A DNA stretch of 53,679 nucleotides from positions 37-53,715 of the forward strand of contig NZ_RAVT01000004.1 in assembly GCF_013464915.1 (NCBI RefSeq). Reading direction: 5' to 3'. Source of the DNA: Stenotrophomonas maltophilia (GTDB lineage Bacteria > Pseudomonadota > Gammaproteobacteria > Xanthomonadales > Xanthomonadaceae). How positions within the stretch are numbered: the first letter of the stretch is position 1; each line of letters starts with the position of its first letter. The notes under the pieces are model-generated. The model did no database searches, had not been told where the DNA came from, and saw only the letters and a list, made by a program, of their open reading frames with translations. The translations under genes and the position numbers were made by a program. This document shows positions 39,640 to 51,600 of this stretch, one piece after another.

Positions 39640-42600
39640 CTAGCGGCGCTGTGTGCCCTCGTCGCGGCTGGCCTGCGGGAACTGGAAGGCACTGTTGGCG
39701 TCATAGCCGCTGTCGGCCGTGTTGCTACGCGCCGGCGGGGTGATGCTGCTGGTGCCGCTGCCGAAGCCGAGGATCTGCACGCTGATCACCGACGGCTGGT
39801 TGCGCCGTGCGTCATCCTGGCTCTTGCGCATCACATCCTGTGCGGCCTGGCTGGCACTGCTGGCCGCCGCACTGGCCGAGGCCAGCGCGTTGACATTGAC
39901 GGTGGCCAGCACCGGCAGGCCCTTGCTTTCGCCCTGCACCTGGATGTTGGCGGCATTGAGCACCTGCAGCGCGGCCAGGTTGATGTTGCCCGAGACACGG
40001 ATGCCGGCCTCGCCGGCATCGATGGTACCCAGCGGCGCGATCAGGTCGACGTCGCCCGGTGCCACTTCGGCAATCGGGTTCAAGGTCGCGACGCCCGCAC
40101 CGCTGGCCGGCGCCTGCGGCGACAGGATCACATTGCCCCAGTTGTCGTAGAGGCGGCGCGGCGGGGTGTACAGCAGGCTGGTCCGCGAGCCGCGGCCAGC
40201 GTTGATGTCGCCCTGCTCCGACCACGCCAGGATGTCACCGCCAAAGGTGGTCATCACCCGCGAAAGGCCCAGCAGCACGCTGTCCTGGCTGAACAACCGG
40301 ATATCGCCTTGCCCCTGGGTGACCAGGCCGGCGCTGGCCGGCGGCACCACGCCCTGCACGCCCACCACGATCCGCCCACCCGGTGCCATCAGCTCGATGT
40401 TGCCGCCAGCTTCGGTGCGCACACCGGAACCACCGTACATCACGATATCGCCGGTACGGTCGATGGTGGCCCCGTTGGCGTCCTTGTCCGGCATCAGCGT
40501 GGCGATGGCCTCACGCCCGCGAAGGTACGAGCCGAACCGCGGCCCCTGCGCATCGGTGTACTCGCGGCCACCCTCTCGCAGTTCGGCGTAGTAGACCTGG
40601 CGCAGGAAGATGCGTTGCTGTTCCTTCGGCAGCGCGTCGAACAGGGCCAACACCTCGGCACCCTCGGCCGTGCTGCCGAAGCGCTGCTGCAGCCACTGCT
40701 TCAGTTCCTTGTCGTAGATCTTCACCGCCTTGCCCGGCTGCGAGGCCAGCGACTGCTCCGGATCGGCCCGCTTGGCCGAGTCCAGGTAGCGCGCACGCAC
40801 TGCGTCGAAATCGATCTGCTGGTTGCCGGCAGTCAACGCGATGCTCGCGCCCGGGCGGGTATCGCCCTGCACGATGCCGCCCAGACTGACGATGCTGCCG
40901 GCCTCTTCCTGGCGCAACTGGCGGCCCGCGCTGACCTCGACGTTGCCCGGGCCGGCCACGGTCATGCTGCTGCGGACGATATCGCGGCCGGCAGTGATCA
41001 TGCTGATGTCGGTGCCGGTGGTATTGAGCGATGTGACGTTCGATTCGAGCACATCGCGGCCAGCGCGCAGCTGCACCGGTGCGCCGGCTTCATACCAGTT
41101 GACCACGGTGCGACCATCATTCCCCGAGGAACGGTCCAACACACGCTGGTTACCGACCGTCAGGGAGCGGATGTCTCCCGTGCCCGCGTAAAAGCGACTG
41201 ATCGCCGTCGCCTGCGACAGCAGGGTGCCCGCCAGCGGCGTATTGGGCCCGAAGGCGAACAATGGCAGCGAGGCCTGCACCGAGGCAACGGTTGCATCGA
41301 CCGAGACATTGCTCCGCACCGTCGTACCCGACGCATCCGTTGCGATGAACGCCGGATCGAAGGGGCCTGGCAGGCGCACGTCGGCACCCGAACGGGTGAC
41401 CTGCAGACCGTACTCTGCGGAGAAGATCGACCCGCCCGCCAGAATGTCGAGGCGGCCACTGGCCGAGGGTGCCAGCAGCAGGACGTCCTGAATGGTTCCT
41501 GCCATTGAATCCAGGTTGCCTTCCAGGCGCGGCAACGAAACGTCACCGCTGGCCGCGACGGCGCTGAAACGGGAGGGGTACAACCAGTAGTTCAGGTACT
41601 TCATGGCACCGGCCACCCTGACCTGCTCCGGCCACAGGTTGCTTCCGGTTCGGTGCATCGTCCCGGCCAGCGAAGGTGCCAAGCTTCCCCCTGCCGAGAA
41701 CAGGTCCAGGGCGGTGTTGGCCGTCCACAGCGAGAACCAGCTGGTCCCCGCCGCGTGACGCCCATTGTCAAGCAGCATATCGGTGTAGTTGGCCACCGGC
41801 ACGCGGCCCGGATCGGCCGCCCCGCCCAGCACCAGGTCGCCACGCGCCTGCAACTGCGCGGTGGCATCGCCCAGTACCACCACCGGTCCGCCCATCGCAA
41901 GCGCAGAACCGACCTTGTAGGGTTCCAGTGAGGAATAGCTGTCCAGGATGGCACTGAGGCCGCCGATGCGCGCCGCATCCACCCGCGCGTTGCCGCGCAG
42001 GTTGATCAGTGCGCCGTTCAGATCCAGGTCCTGCTGGTAGCCGCTCGGCAGCTGGCTGCTGGCACGCAGGCCCGGATTCAGTGCCCCTCCTGTGCGCACG
42101 CTCAGGTCGCCACCACCGGTGAGGTGCAACTGCCCGTCACTGACCCGCCCGGTGGAGCCGACCGCTACCACCAGCGCGCTGGAATGTGGCGCTGCGAAGA
42201 AGCCCAGCGCATCGCCCATCGGATCACGCACACCGGCATCGCGCCCGGCCTCGATCACCAGGTTGCCACCGCCCAGCGTGCCGAAGCCGGTGAAACCGAC
42301 CATGCGTGGTGACTTGTTCGGGCCCGTCTGTACTGCACTGTAGGTGCCGAAGTTGATCCACCAGCTGGTCGCCGTCGGCTGCACGCCAGCCGCAGCGGCT
42401 GTCCCCTGGCGCCATAGCCAGTTGCCGACTGCGGCACTGGCATGATCGGCCTGGTCGCGGTCCGGCGTTCCCGACTGGGCGCGCGCGCTCCACACGTCAC
42501 CGATGATGTCGCGGCCCGCTTCGATGCGCAGGTTGCCACCATGATCGGGATACCAGGCCTGGTAGTTCGCCAGCGCCGCATCATAGGCGCCGGGAACCAG

Positions 42601-45600
42601 GTTCGTTCCCAGCAGCGAGGGACTTTCGGGTGCCGCCGAGCGACCCGGGTTGAACGCCGCGTCCTTGCCGTTGCCGAGCACGGTAGGCGCACCGGCGGTG
42701 TAGACGCCGAACGCAGAGCGCATGTGCACGTCCCGCGCGGCCAGCAGTTCCAGATCGCCCTTGCCGGTACGCAGCACGCTCCAGGCCGGTGTGCCCAGGC
42801 GCTTGCCATAGGTGGTCACCTCGGTCAGCGTGCCGCCGCCATAACAGTAGCCGACGGTGGCGCAGAACGCCTCCTCGGTCATGCCCATCATCTCCGCGAA
42901 GTCCTTGGCCGACGTCCCCACATAGGTCTCGTCGCCCCAGAAATCCAGCGACCCCTGCTTGTCGACCAGGCGTGGCGCGGGGCCGCAATAGGGACCGGCG
43001 GCACAGAAATCGTCCTCGCTCATGCCAAAGGATCCGGCCACTTCCTTGGCCGGCTTACCCACCAGGCTGTCATCGCCGGCCCAGTCCATCGACCCGTCCA
43101 CCGAGACCACGCGGTCGCCCTTCCATTCGGTGGTGGTGGAGACCGTGCCGATCGTGGCGTAGTGGCTGTCGGCCAGCACGATGCTGCCCTCACCGCCCCA
43201 GCGCCGCGTGCGTGGATCGGCAGCATCCGCATCGGCTCCGGCCACCGCCGTCAGGTCCCAGGAGGTGGTGCCCTCCGGCAGCATCGAGGCCAGCGCCCAG
43301 TTGCGCCCCTGGTTGCCCGCGGCGTCCGCCGGCCGCAGCTTGACCGGCTCGCCCCCGGCCAGCACTACCTTGGTCATCGAGGGAATGAGCGACCCGGCGC
43401 GCAGGTTCAGTGCGGAGGCAAGGGTCAGGTTTGCCGGCAACGGAACGTTGGCCGGCCACAGCTGCGCCGCCATCGGCGCCTCGCTGCGCAGGCGGAAGCC
43501 TGCACCCAGCTGGTCTCCGGTCCCCAGGGTGATCGGTTGCGCCAGCACCGTACCGGCCGCAATCACCTGGCCGCCATGGGTGACGGCCGCCCCCAGTACG
43601 GTCCCTGCCGGCAACAGCAGTTCGCCGGACAGCATCATCGCTGCCGGTAGCACCGTGCCTGCCGGCAGCCTGATGGCCCGGAACGGCAGGTCATAGTTGA
43701 GACGGGCGCCCTGCTGGAACTCGGTGCCCGCCTGCAGTTGCACACCTTCGCCCGGCACCACCAGGTCACCACCGAATGCCGTGTTCGCCGAATTGAGACT
43801 GCGGCCCTGCACCAGGACCCAGCCGCTTTCGTCCGGATTCGCCGGCGGCGGCGCGAAACCGTCATTGATGCTGCCGTAGACGTTGATGTCGCCCTCGGCG
43901 CGCAGCACCAGCGCCGCAGATTCGCCGAAACCACGGCGTGCAGGATCGTTGCGGTTGGACTGCGGCCCATAGCGATAGCCAGACAGGTCGATGTCACCGG
44001 CCACGACCAGGTCGCCGCGTGGATTGTCGGATCCCTTGCGGGCGACGATCTGCACGCCCGGGCGCAGGCGATGTTCGCCCAGCGCGGCAATTCGCTGCTG
44101 CAGGCCCGTGTTGGCGAAGGCGGCGTTGAACCACGCACTGCTGTCCGGATCGACCACGGTATTCAACCAGCGCTGGTTGATCATCTGCGGACGGTTGCCA
44201 TGGACATCCGGTGCGCTGACCTGCGGCGCATCGTCGTAGCTGCGGAAGCCGTTGACCTGGATATCCCCCGCACCGGCAATGCGCACGCCGGCCGCCACAT
44301 TGATGGCCGCATCGTCGCCTCCGACCCGCGGCACGTTGAGCTTGATCGTGCCGCGCGCACGCCCATCGTTCTGGCCGGCCGCCTTGCCCAGCGCTACGCT
44401 GCTGCCGGCACGCAGATCCATGCTTGCCGCGTTGCCCAGCACCAGTTCACCCTGTGTGGAGGTCAGTTCGATCATCGCCCGGTTCGGGCTGTCAATGATC
44501 TTGCCGTAGCTGTCCACGCGCAGGCCGCTGCCATGCGCGTCCAGCGCTCCGTCCACCCGCAGCCCATCACGTGCGGACAGACGGATGCTGCCCACCTGTT
44601 CGCCACTGGCGTCAATACGGCCATCCAGCCGCAGGCTGCCGCGATCGACACTGATGTCGACATTGCGCGCCTTCACTTCATCGCCCACCCGCAGATCGCC
44701 TTCGGCAAGCTGGAAGGTACGGCCACCGGTGACGCCACCTGCAGTCAGGCGCATGTTGAGGCCGGCGAAGTCCTGCAGCTGGCGCGCGCGGATGACCGCC
44801 TCGCCAGCGTCGAACGGCACCATCGTGCCACCCGCATCGTATCGGCCACTGGCGCTGCCCAGCACGCTGCCGGCCAGGTCGACCCGGCCGCCCTGCTCGC
44901 CCAGCGCCGTCACTGTCAGGCGACCGCCGCGGTTGTCCCGTGCAGACAGGTCGATGCGCGAGGCCGCGTCGGTGTGGATGTCACCGGCGGCCGAAGACAG
45001 CAGTACGTCGCCACCCCAGCTGTACTTGTCCACGTCGAACAGGCTGACCCTGCGCCCCGCCAGGTCCAGCAGCGCATTGGCGCCCAGCATCAACCCGTTC
45101 TGCGCCACGGCGTCCAGCCGTCCGGACGCCAGCGCAATGCGGCTGTCCAGTACGATCCGGTCGGCCTTCAGACTCAGCTCCGCGCCCAGCGCATCGCTGC
45201 CCGGGGTTGCACCCGCACCCTGCACGCGCAGCGATCCGCCACTGCGCACGGCCAGGCGCGCGGCCGCATCGCCGGTCAACAGCGGGGTATTGATATCCAA
45301 CGCGCCGCCGCTGTACTGCCAGCCCTGCCCGGTGACGTAGCCACCCTGCGACTGGTAGACATCCAGGCTGCCCCTGGCGGAAAACACCATGCGCTCGGAG
45401 GCGCTCAGGTTCACCCCGGCAAAGCCCAGTACCTGGCGGTCGGCAGCCACCTCGGAACTCGGCCGGGTGAACGGCGCGCGCCCCAGTGTCAACGTGCGGG
45501 TGACCATGTCCAGCTGGCCGCGGCCAAGGCGGCCCACCATCGCCTCGCCCGGCCCCTGTGCCTGGCTGCTGCCCGGCACCTGGTCGGCCGCCAGCGTGCC

Positions 45601-48600
45601 GTCCCACACCAGGGTATCGGCGAAGATGCGTGCGCGGTCCTCCGCGCCGCCATAGCCATGAATGGCCGGCGCGCCCAGCACCAGGCTGCGCAGGCTGCTG
45701 CGGCCGGTCGCCGCATCGCGCGTATCCAGATCGACGCTGCCGAACACGTTGATCGCGTCGCGGGCGGACAGGCTGAGCGTATCCATCGCCGGCGCGCCGG
45801 TCGCCGTATTGCCACGCAGCAGCTGCTGCAGCACCTGCTGGTTCATGGTCATGCCCTGCGGCAGGCCACCTGCCGCAGCCGCTGCGGCGATGGCCTCGGC
45901 CGTGCCCAGGTTCAGCGCAGACATGCCCAGGCCGAGTTGCCGCGTGCCATAGCTCACGCTTTCGCGGATGTTCAGTGCACCATCGGTGGCAATGGTGATG
46001 CTGCCATCGGACACCAGCCGGGTCTGCCCGCTGCAGTCGTGCTGGCAGCCACCCAGGTCGATCGCAACCGGCCCGGCGTCTGCAGAACCTGACGTGGTGA
46101 TGACATTCAGGCGCCGATTGGATACCGCCAGCAAGCCGCCCTGGGCGAAGTAGGGCTCGACCGTCTCGTTCGCCCGCGACACCTTTGCCGCAGACAGGGT
46201 GTCGATCGATGCGCCCTGTTCCAGCAGGATGCCACTGCCCCCGGACGCGGCGGAAACCAGCACCTCCTGCGCGGCAAGCGTCACACCCGAGCGCAGCACC
46301 ACACTCTTTGCATTGCCGGTAATCGAACTGCTCGTCAGGGCGGCACGGCTGAGGCTGCCACCGATCAGCAACGTGGCAGGACGGAACGCATTCAGGGCTG
46401 CATCGGTGATGGTCGCGCCGGGGCCGGTGGTCGTCGTGCCGTCCTTGCCGACGACTTCCAGGTCCCTGCCTTCGGCCGTGGTCAGGTTGACCGACAGGAT
46501 GCCGTCGCGGCCCTGTGCGCTGCCGGGATTGAACCGTGCAAGCCCGGCGAACGCGACGGCCGCCGTGCCGCTGCGGCCCGCGCCGTCACCCAGCACAAGA
46601 TTGACATTGCCGGCGTCCAGCGGGCGCCAACGCATCGGCTCGCCGCGCCGCTCCGCGGTTCCCTGCACGAAGGCGTTGTAGCTGGTTTCGTTGTAGCCCG
46701 AGTGGCGCCGTACCACCTCGGCCGGGGTCACCACCAGGTCGGTCAGCAGAGGCGAAGTGGTGCCCCCCAAGCCCTGGCCCTGATGGCCGGACAGCCGCCA
46801 GGAACCGGTTCCCGTCGACAGCGGCTGGTTCATGCCGGTCGCGCCGGTTGCGCCCACTTCCACCCGGAACGCGCCGGACTGCAGCGCATAGCTGGCCGGC
46901 AGCAGGGTATAGGTCCCTGCCGGCAGGCCCGGCACGCCGGCCGGCACCGTGATCTGTTGGCCAACGCGGGGGTCGGCCGCGCCATCGGCCATGCCCGCCG
47001 GTGCCGGTACCTGTGCCCGGCCCGGCATGATCGCGTACACGGCGCTACCCGTTTGGCTGAAGCCATAGCGCGGATTGGCATCGGCGAGCGCCGTACGCAG
47101 CACATCCACCGAACCGCCGCGTCCAGCAACGAAGGCGCCACCATTGAGTTCACCGCCGCCGGAAACATCCAGCACACTGCCGGGCGCGGCGTCGATCACG
47201 TTGGCGGTGATGGTGACGCCGATCGGATTGCTGCTGCCGCCGGGCCCCGACAGGTCGAAACCGGCGCCATTGAAGCGCCAGGTGACACCGTCGACCGTGC
47301 CACCAAACGGCAGGCTCAGGCCCGCACCGCTGATCGAGGTCACACTGCCCGGCAGCAACTCCACCCGGCCGGCACTGCTCCGGCCCGACTGGCTGCCACC
47401 GATCAGGATCTGGCCCCAGGGCGCCTGCACGGTGCCTCCCTGCTGCACCGTTGCGCCCAGCAGGGCAAGGCTGCCGAACGCCGAGTCCGGCGGTGGCAGT
47501 GCGGCGCCGCCGCTGTTGCTGATGCGTAGCACCGCATCCGGGTTGACCCAGCCGGAGAGGCGCGTACCAAGGTCGGTGGCCGACGCGCCGGCCATCAGGC
47601 GTCCGTTGGCACGCAGCGTGGGATACAGGCGTGCCGCCTGCACATCCATCGAGCCCGGCACCAGCACCGACGATTCCTGCGCGCGCACGGCACCGGGCGC
47701 CAGGAAGCGGATGTCGCCGCTGCTGTGCAGGCTGGCCTGATCGAAACCGGCCAACCAGTTCACGTCACGGATATCGAGCAGGTCCGCCTGCACGGACAAT
47801 CCATGCCCACGGCCGATGGCCATCGCCGCCACCGCGGGCAATGAGAATCTGTCGACGCTCACCTGTGGGCCAGTGCCCTGGGCCAGGCGCAGGTAAGGAG
47901 CTGCCAGCGACAGGCGGCTGCCCTGCGCCGCGTCGGGCAGCAGCCCCAGCGCGTTGGCCTGGATGCCGTGCAGGCGCAGGCTCTGCCCCATGCGCAGGTC
48001 GACATCGCCGCTGGCACGGATATCACCCAGCAGCGACAGGTGTTCGAAACCACCGGCCTGGATCTGCTGCACGGACAGCGGCGCATGCCCGTACTCGAGC
48101 GGCCCACCCTGCCCGTTCCCTTCTGCCGTCCGCTGGCTGAGCAGGATCGCACGACTGGCCAGCAGGTCCTTCTTGTCCTTGTCGGCGTTCTCGCCGTAGA
48201 CCCCACCGACGAAGGCGACCCCCAGGGTGCCGCCACTGGCGCCCTTGCCACCGGCGCTGGCGTCCATCACGCCGTCCAGGTACAGGCCATTGGCCGAGCG
48301 CAGCACGATGCTGCCACCGTCACTGTCGACCTGCGTGTGGCCTTGTCCCTCTACGTCCAACGTGGTCGACGCACCTGCGGCCCGCAGGCGTGCACCCTGC
48401 TCCACCACCACGAACGCATCGGGCGCGCGCATGACGGCATTGGCGGCTTCCCAGTCCAACGGGCCACCGATCTCGATGCGGCCGCCGCCCTGCACCTTGC
48501 CCTGCAGCCGCCCGCGGGCGTCGGCCAATGCAACGGACGTACCGCGCACATCCAGCTCGGCGCCTTCGGCAATCCGCCAGGTGCGTCCATTGGGCTGGCC

Positions 48601-51600
48601 GGCATAGAGCCCGATCGGGGTGAACGCCTCGTTCAAGGTGATGCGCCCGCCCAGCGCACGAACGGTACCCTGCACGTCGATGCTGCCGTTGCCCAGCAGC
48701 GCGACGGACTGGCCCGGATCGACCGCGACCAGCGCCCCCTTGCCGATCCGCACATCACCGCCCTCGGCATTGCGGCCGGAACGCAGGGTCACGCTGGCAC
48801 CTGCACGCTGGCTGACCCGCCCGCTGATCGGGTCGGCTGTATACAGCGGCGCATCCCAGGCCTCCAGTGCCTCTGCTGCACTGCCGGCCCGGCGCGCCGC
48901 ATCGGTCATGCGCACCCCGGGTGCCGCCACCACCAGCTGAGTGCCATCGGCGACGGACAGGCCCTGATGGCCATTGATGTCGTAGCTTCCGAAGCCACTG
49001 CCGAACAACGAGGCCTGCAGCTTCAGTGCCGCATCAGCCGCCCCACCCTCGCCGATCTGCACGTGTCCGCCGCTGGCGAGACTGAAACTGCCACGACCAC
49101 TGCCGCCACGGCCACTGAAGTGGCTACCCTCGCCAAGTACGACCCGGCCACTGCCATCGGAGCTGACCTTCGCGCTGTTGGCCGTCAGGCTTGCACTGCC
49201 GCCCTTGCCGATCTGCCCCTTGCCCTTGGCATCGATCATGCCGCCGGCGTCGGCCAGGATGGCGGCACCGTCACCCAGCACCACGTCGTGGCTGTTCTGC
49301 AGCTCCACGCTGCCGCCGTCGATCCACGCCTGGCGCGCACCTTCGCCGGGCTGGGCAAGGGCATTGCTCCAGCCCCCGCCCACGTCGATACGTGCGCCTT
49401 CGCCAATCCGCACCGCGCTGCGGCCTTGGACCAACAGTGCCGTCGTCGTTGCCAGCACATCCAGCAGGTTGCCTGCGCGCACCTGGCCACCGGCGATGCG
49501 CACGTCGCCACCGAAGTTCACCTGGCTGCCGAGCAAGGCAAGCTGGCCGCCGTCCTGCAACTGCAGCATGCCCTGCAGATCCACGGTTGCCGAAGTCGCC
49601 AGGTCGAGCCGGCCCCATTGCTGTGCACTCAAGCGGGAACCATCCAGCCACACCGTGTTGCGGCGTGCCTCGTCGATCGGCGCCTGCAATGTCCAGTCGG
49701 TCGCGGTCGCCGCTGGCGTACCCACGCGGATCTGCGAGTCGAACAGCCCGGTGCGGCCGGTGCTGTCATAGCGTCCCACCCACAGCTGCGCGTTGCGCGC
49801 CACGGCGGTCTGCGCCTGCGCGTAGCCGTCCAGCGCCTGATCGGGGCGACGCACCTGCTGCGCGCCCTGGAAGGTCTGGGTATCGACCTGGCCGTCCAGC
49901 ACGGCCGTGGGTGCCGACACCAGCAGCCGGCCCGCATCACGGCCGACCGTGTAGCCATTGTCCACGCGCTGGTCGGGAGCAATGAGCGGGTTGCGGAATG
50001 ACTCGGTAACGCCCCAGCGTTCCTGCTTGACTTCGAAGCCCTTGTACAGGCCGTCGTAGAGCATCTCCGCCGGCGCATCATCAAGGCGATACAGCTGCCC
50101 GTCGCGCCCGCGCAACCAGCTCTGCTGGATGGCGCCGGACTGTACGTCCAGGCTGCCGCCGGCCAGGTTGATGCGCGAAGCAGCGTGGCTGACCACTTCC
50201 TTGCCTGCCAGCTGCACGGTGCCACCCTGGACCGCCCATTCGCCGATTGAATGGCCCTGATTGTCGAGGTAGCCACCCACCTCCAGCAGTCCGCCACCGG
50301 CATACCAGCGCTCGCCTTCATGGCCTCCCGTTCCTGCAGCCACGTGGGTCAGCAGGCGACGATCTATCCAGACCTCGCTGCTGATCAGCTTGCCGCTGTC
50401 ACGGTTGTCCGGCGAATCGCGCAGTTCGTTGCCCTGCACTTTCACCTTGACGTTGTTGCTTTCCATCGCCACCTGCACGCCCACCGCACCGGAGACATCG
50501 ACGCGGGCGCCATAGCCGACATAGCTGCGCCGCGCCGCGTCCGCGATCACCTGGCCGCCGGTCGCCACCGCCAGCGAGCCGGCCTGGAAATCCACGTCAC
50601 CACCGGAGACAACCTCGATACGCGACTGGTCGCGACGGTCCTGCAGCCGCGACAGGTTGTCGAAGGTACCGCTGTTGCTCCTGCCGCGCAGCGCGTCCTG
50701 TTCAGCCGATTCCCTGATCACCGCGTCGCGCTGGCTGTCCAGCACCGTGCTCTTGCCATCGTCCTCGATCAGCACCGCGGTCGTGGAGCCCGTCGCCAGG
50801 GTGACGCTGCCCTTCGTATCGGAGGCCGAGTTCAGCAGATGCACGGTGCCGCGCTGGCTCAGGGTAGTCGTGGCCACCGCCACGCCCGCCTGCTCGACCG
50901 CGCGCCCGGCCAGGGTGACATCGCCTTCGCGCGCCTGGATCAGGCCGCTGTTGCGCACGCTGCCGGCACTGCTGTCGGCAATGAAACGCGGCGCGATTTC
51001 GTTGCCTCGGGTAGTGGAGGAGGTGTTCTGCGCGGTGCCCACGCCGCGCCGGATCACGAAGCTGTCACCGGCCGCCAGCTGGGCCTGGCCCTTGCGGGTC
51101 TCGATCTGGCCGGCGTTCTCCACGCTGTGGCCAGCCAGCAGCACGTAGCCGCCGCCACGGGTGGCGGTGGTCGGCTCGTGGGTGCTGATGCGCGCGCCCT
51201 GCTCGACCATCACCTTGCCCAAGGCATCGGTCAGTGAGGCCGTGTTGGCATCGGCGCTGTACAGGCCGTTGTCGCGGAACTGCGCATCGCTGATGCGTGT
51301 TGCCGCCGCGACCAGATTGCGCACGTTGACCTGGCTGTTGTTGCCGAACACCACGCCGTTGCGGTTGGCCACGAACACCGTGCCACTGGCCTTGAGCTGG
51401 CCGAGGATCTGGCTGGGCCGGGCGTTGGGATCATTGACCCGGTTCAGCACCGCCCAGTCGGGGTTCTGCAGGAAGTTCAGCGTGGTATTACCGCCAACGT
51501 TGAAGGTCTCCCAGTTGAGGATCGCCGTGTCCGCGGTCTGCTCGATGCTGACCTGGACCCGGCCATCGGCCCCTTGCGACTGGATGGCTTCACGTGCGTT

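Noticed and set aside
47968..50001. Plus-strand frames of up to 780 codons opposite tpsA
   Set aside because: They are antisense to the repetitive Gly/Ala-rich TpsA gene; the proteins are low-complexity with no motifs or ribosome-binding sites.
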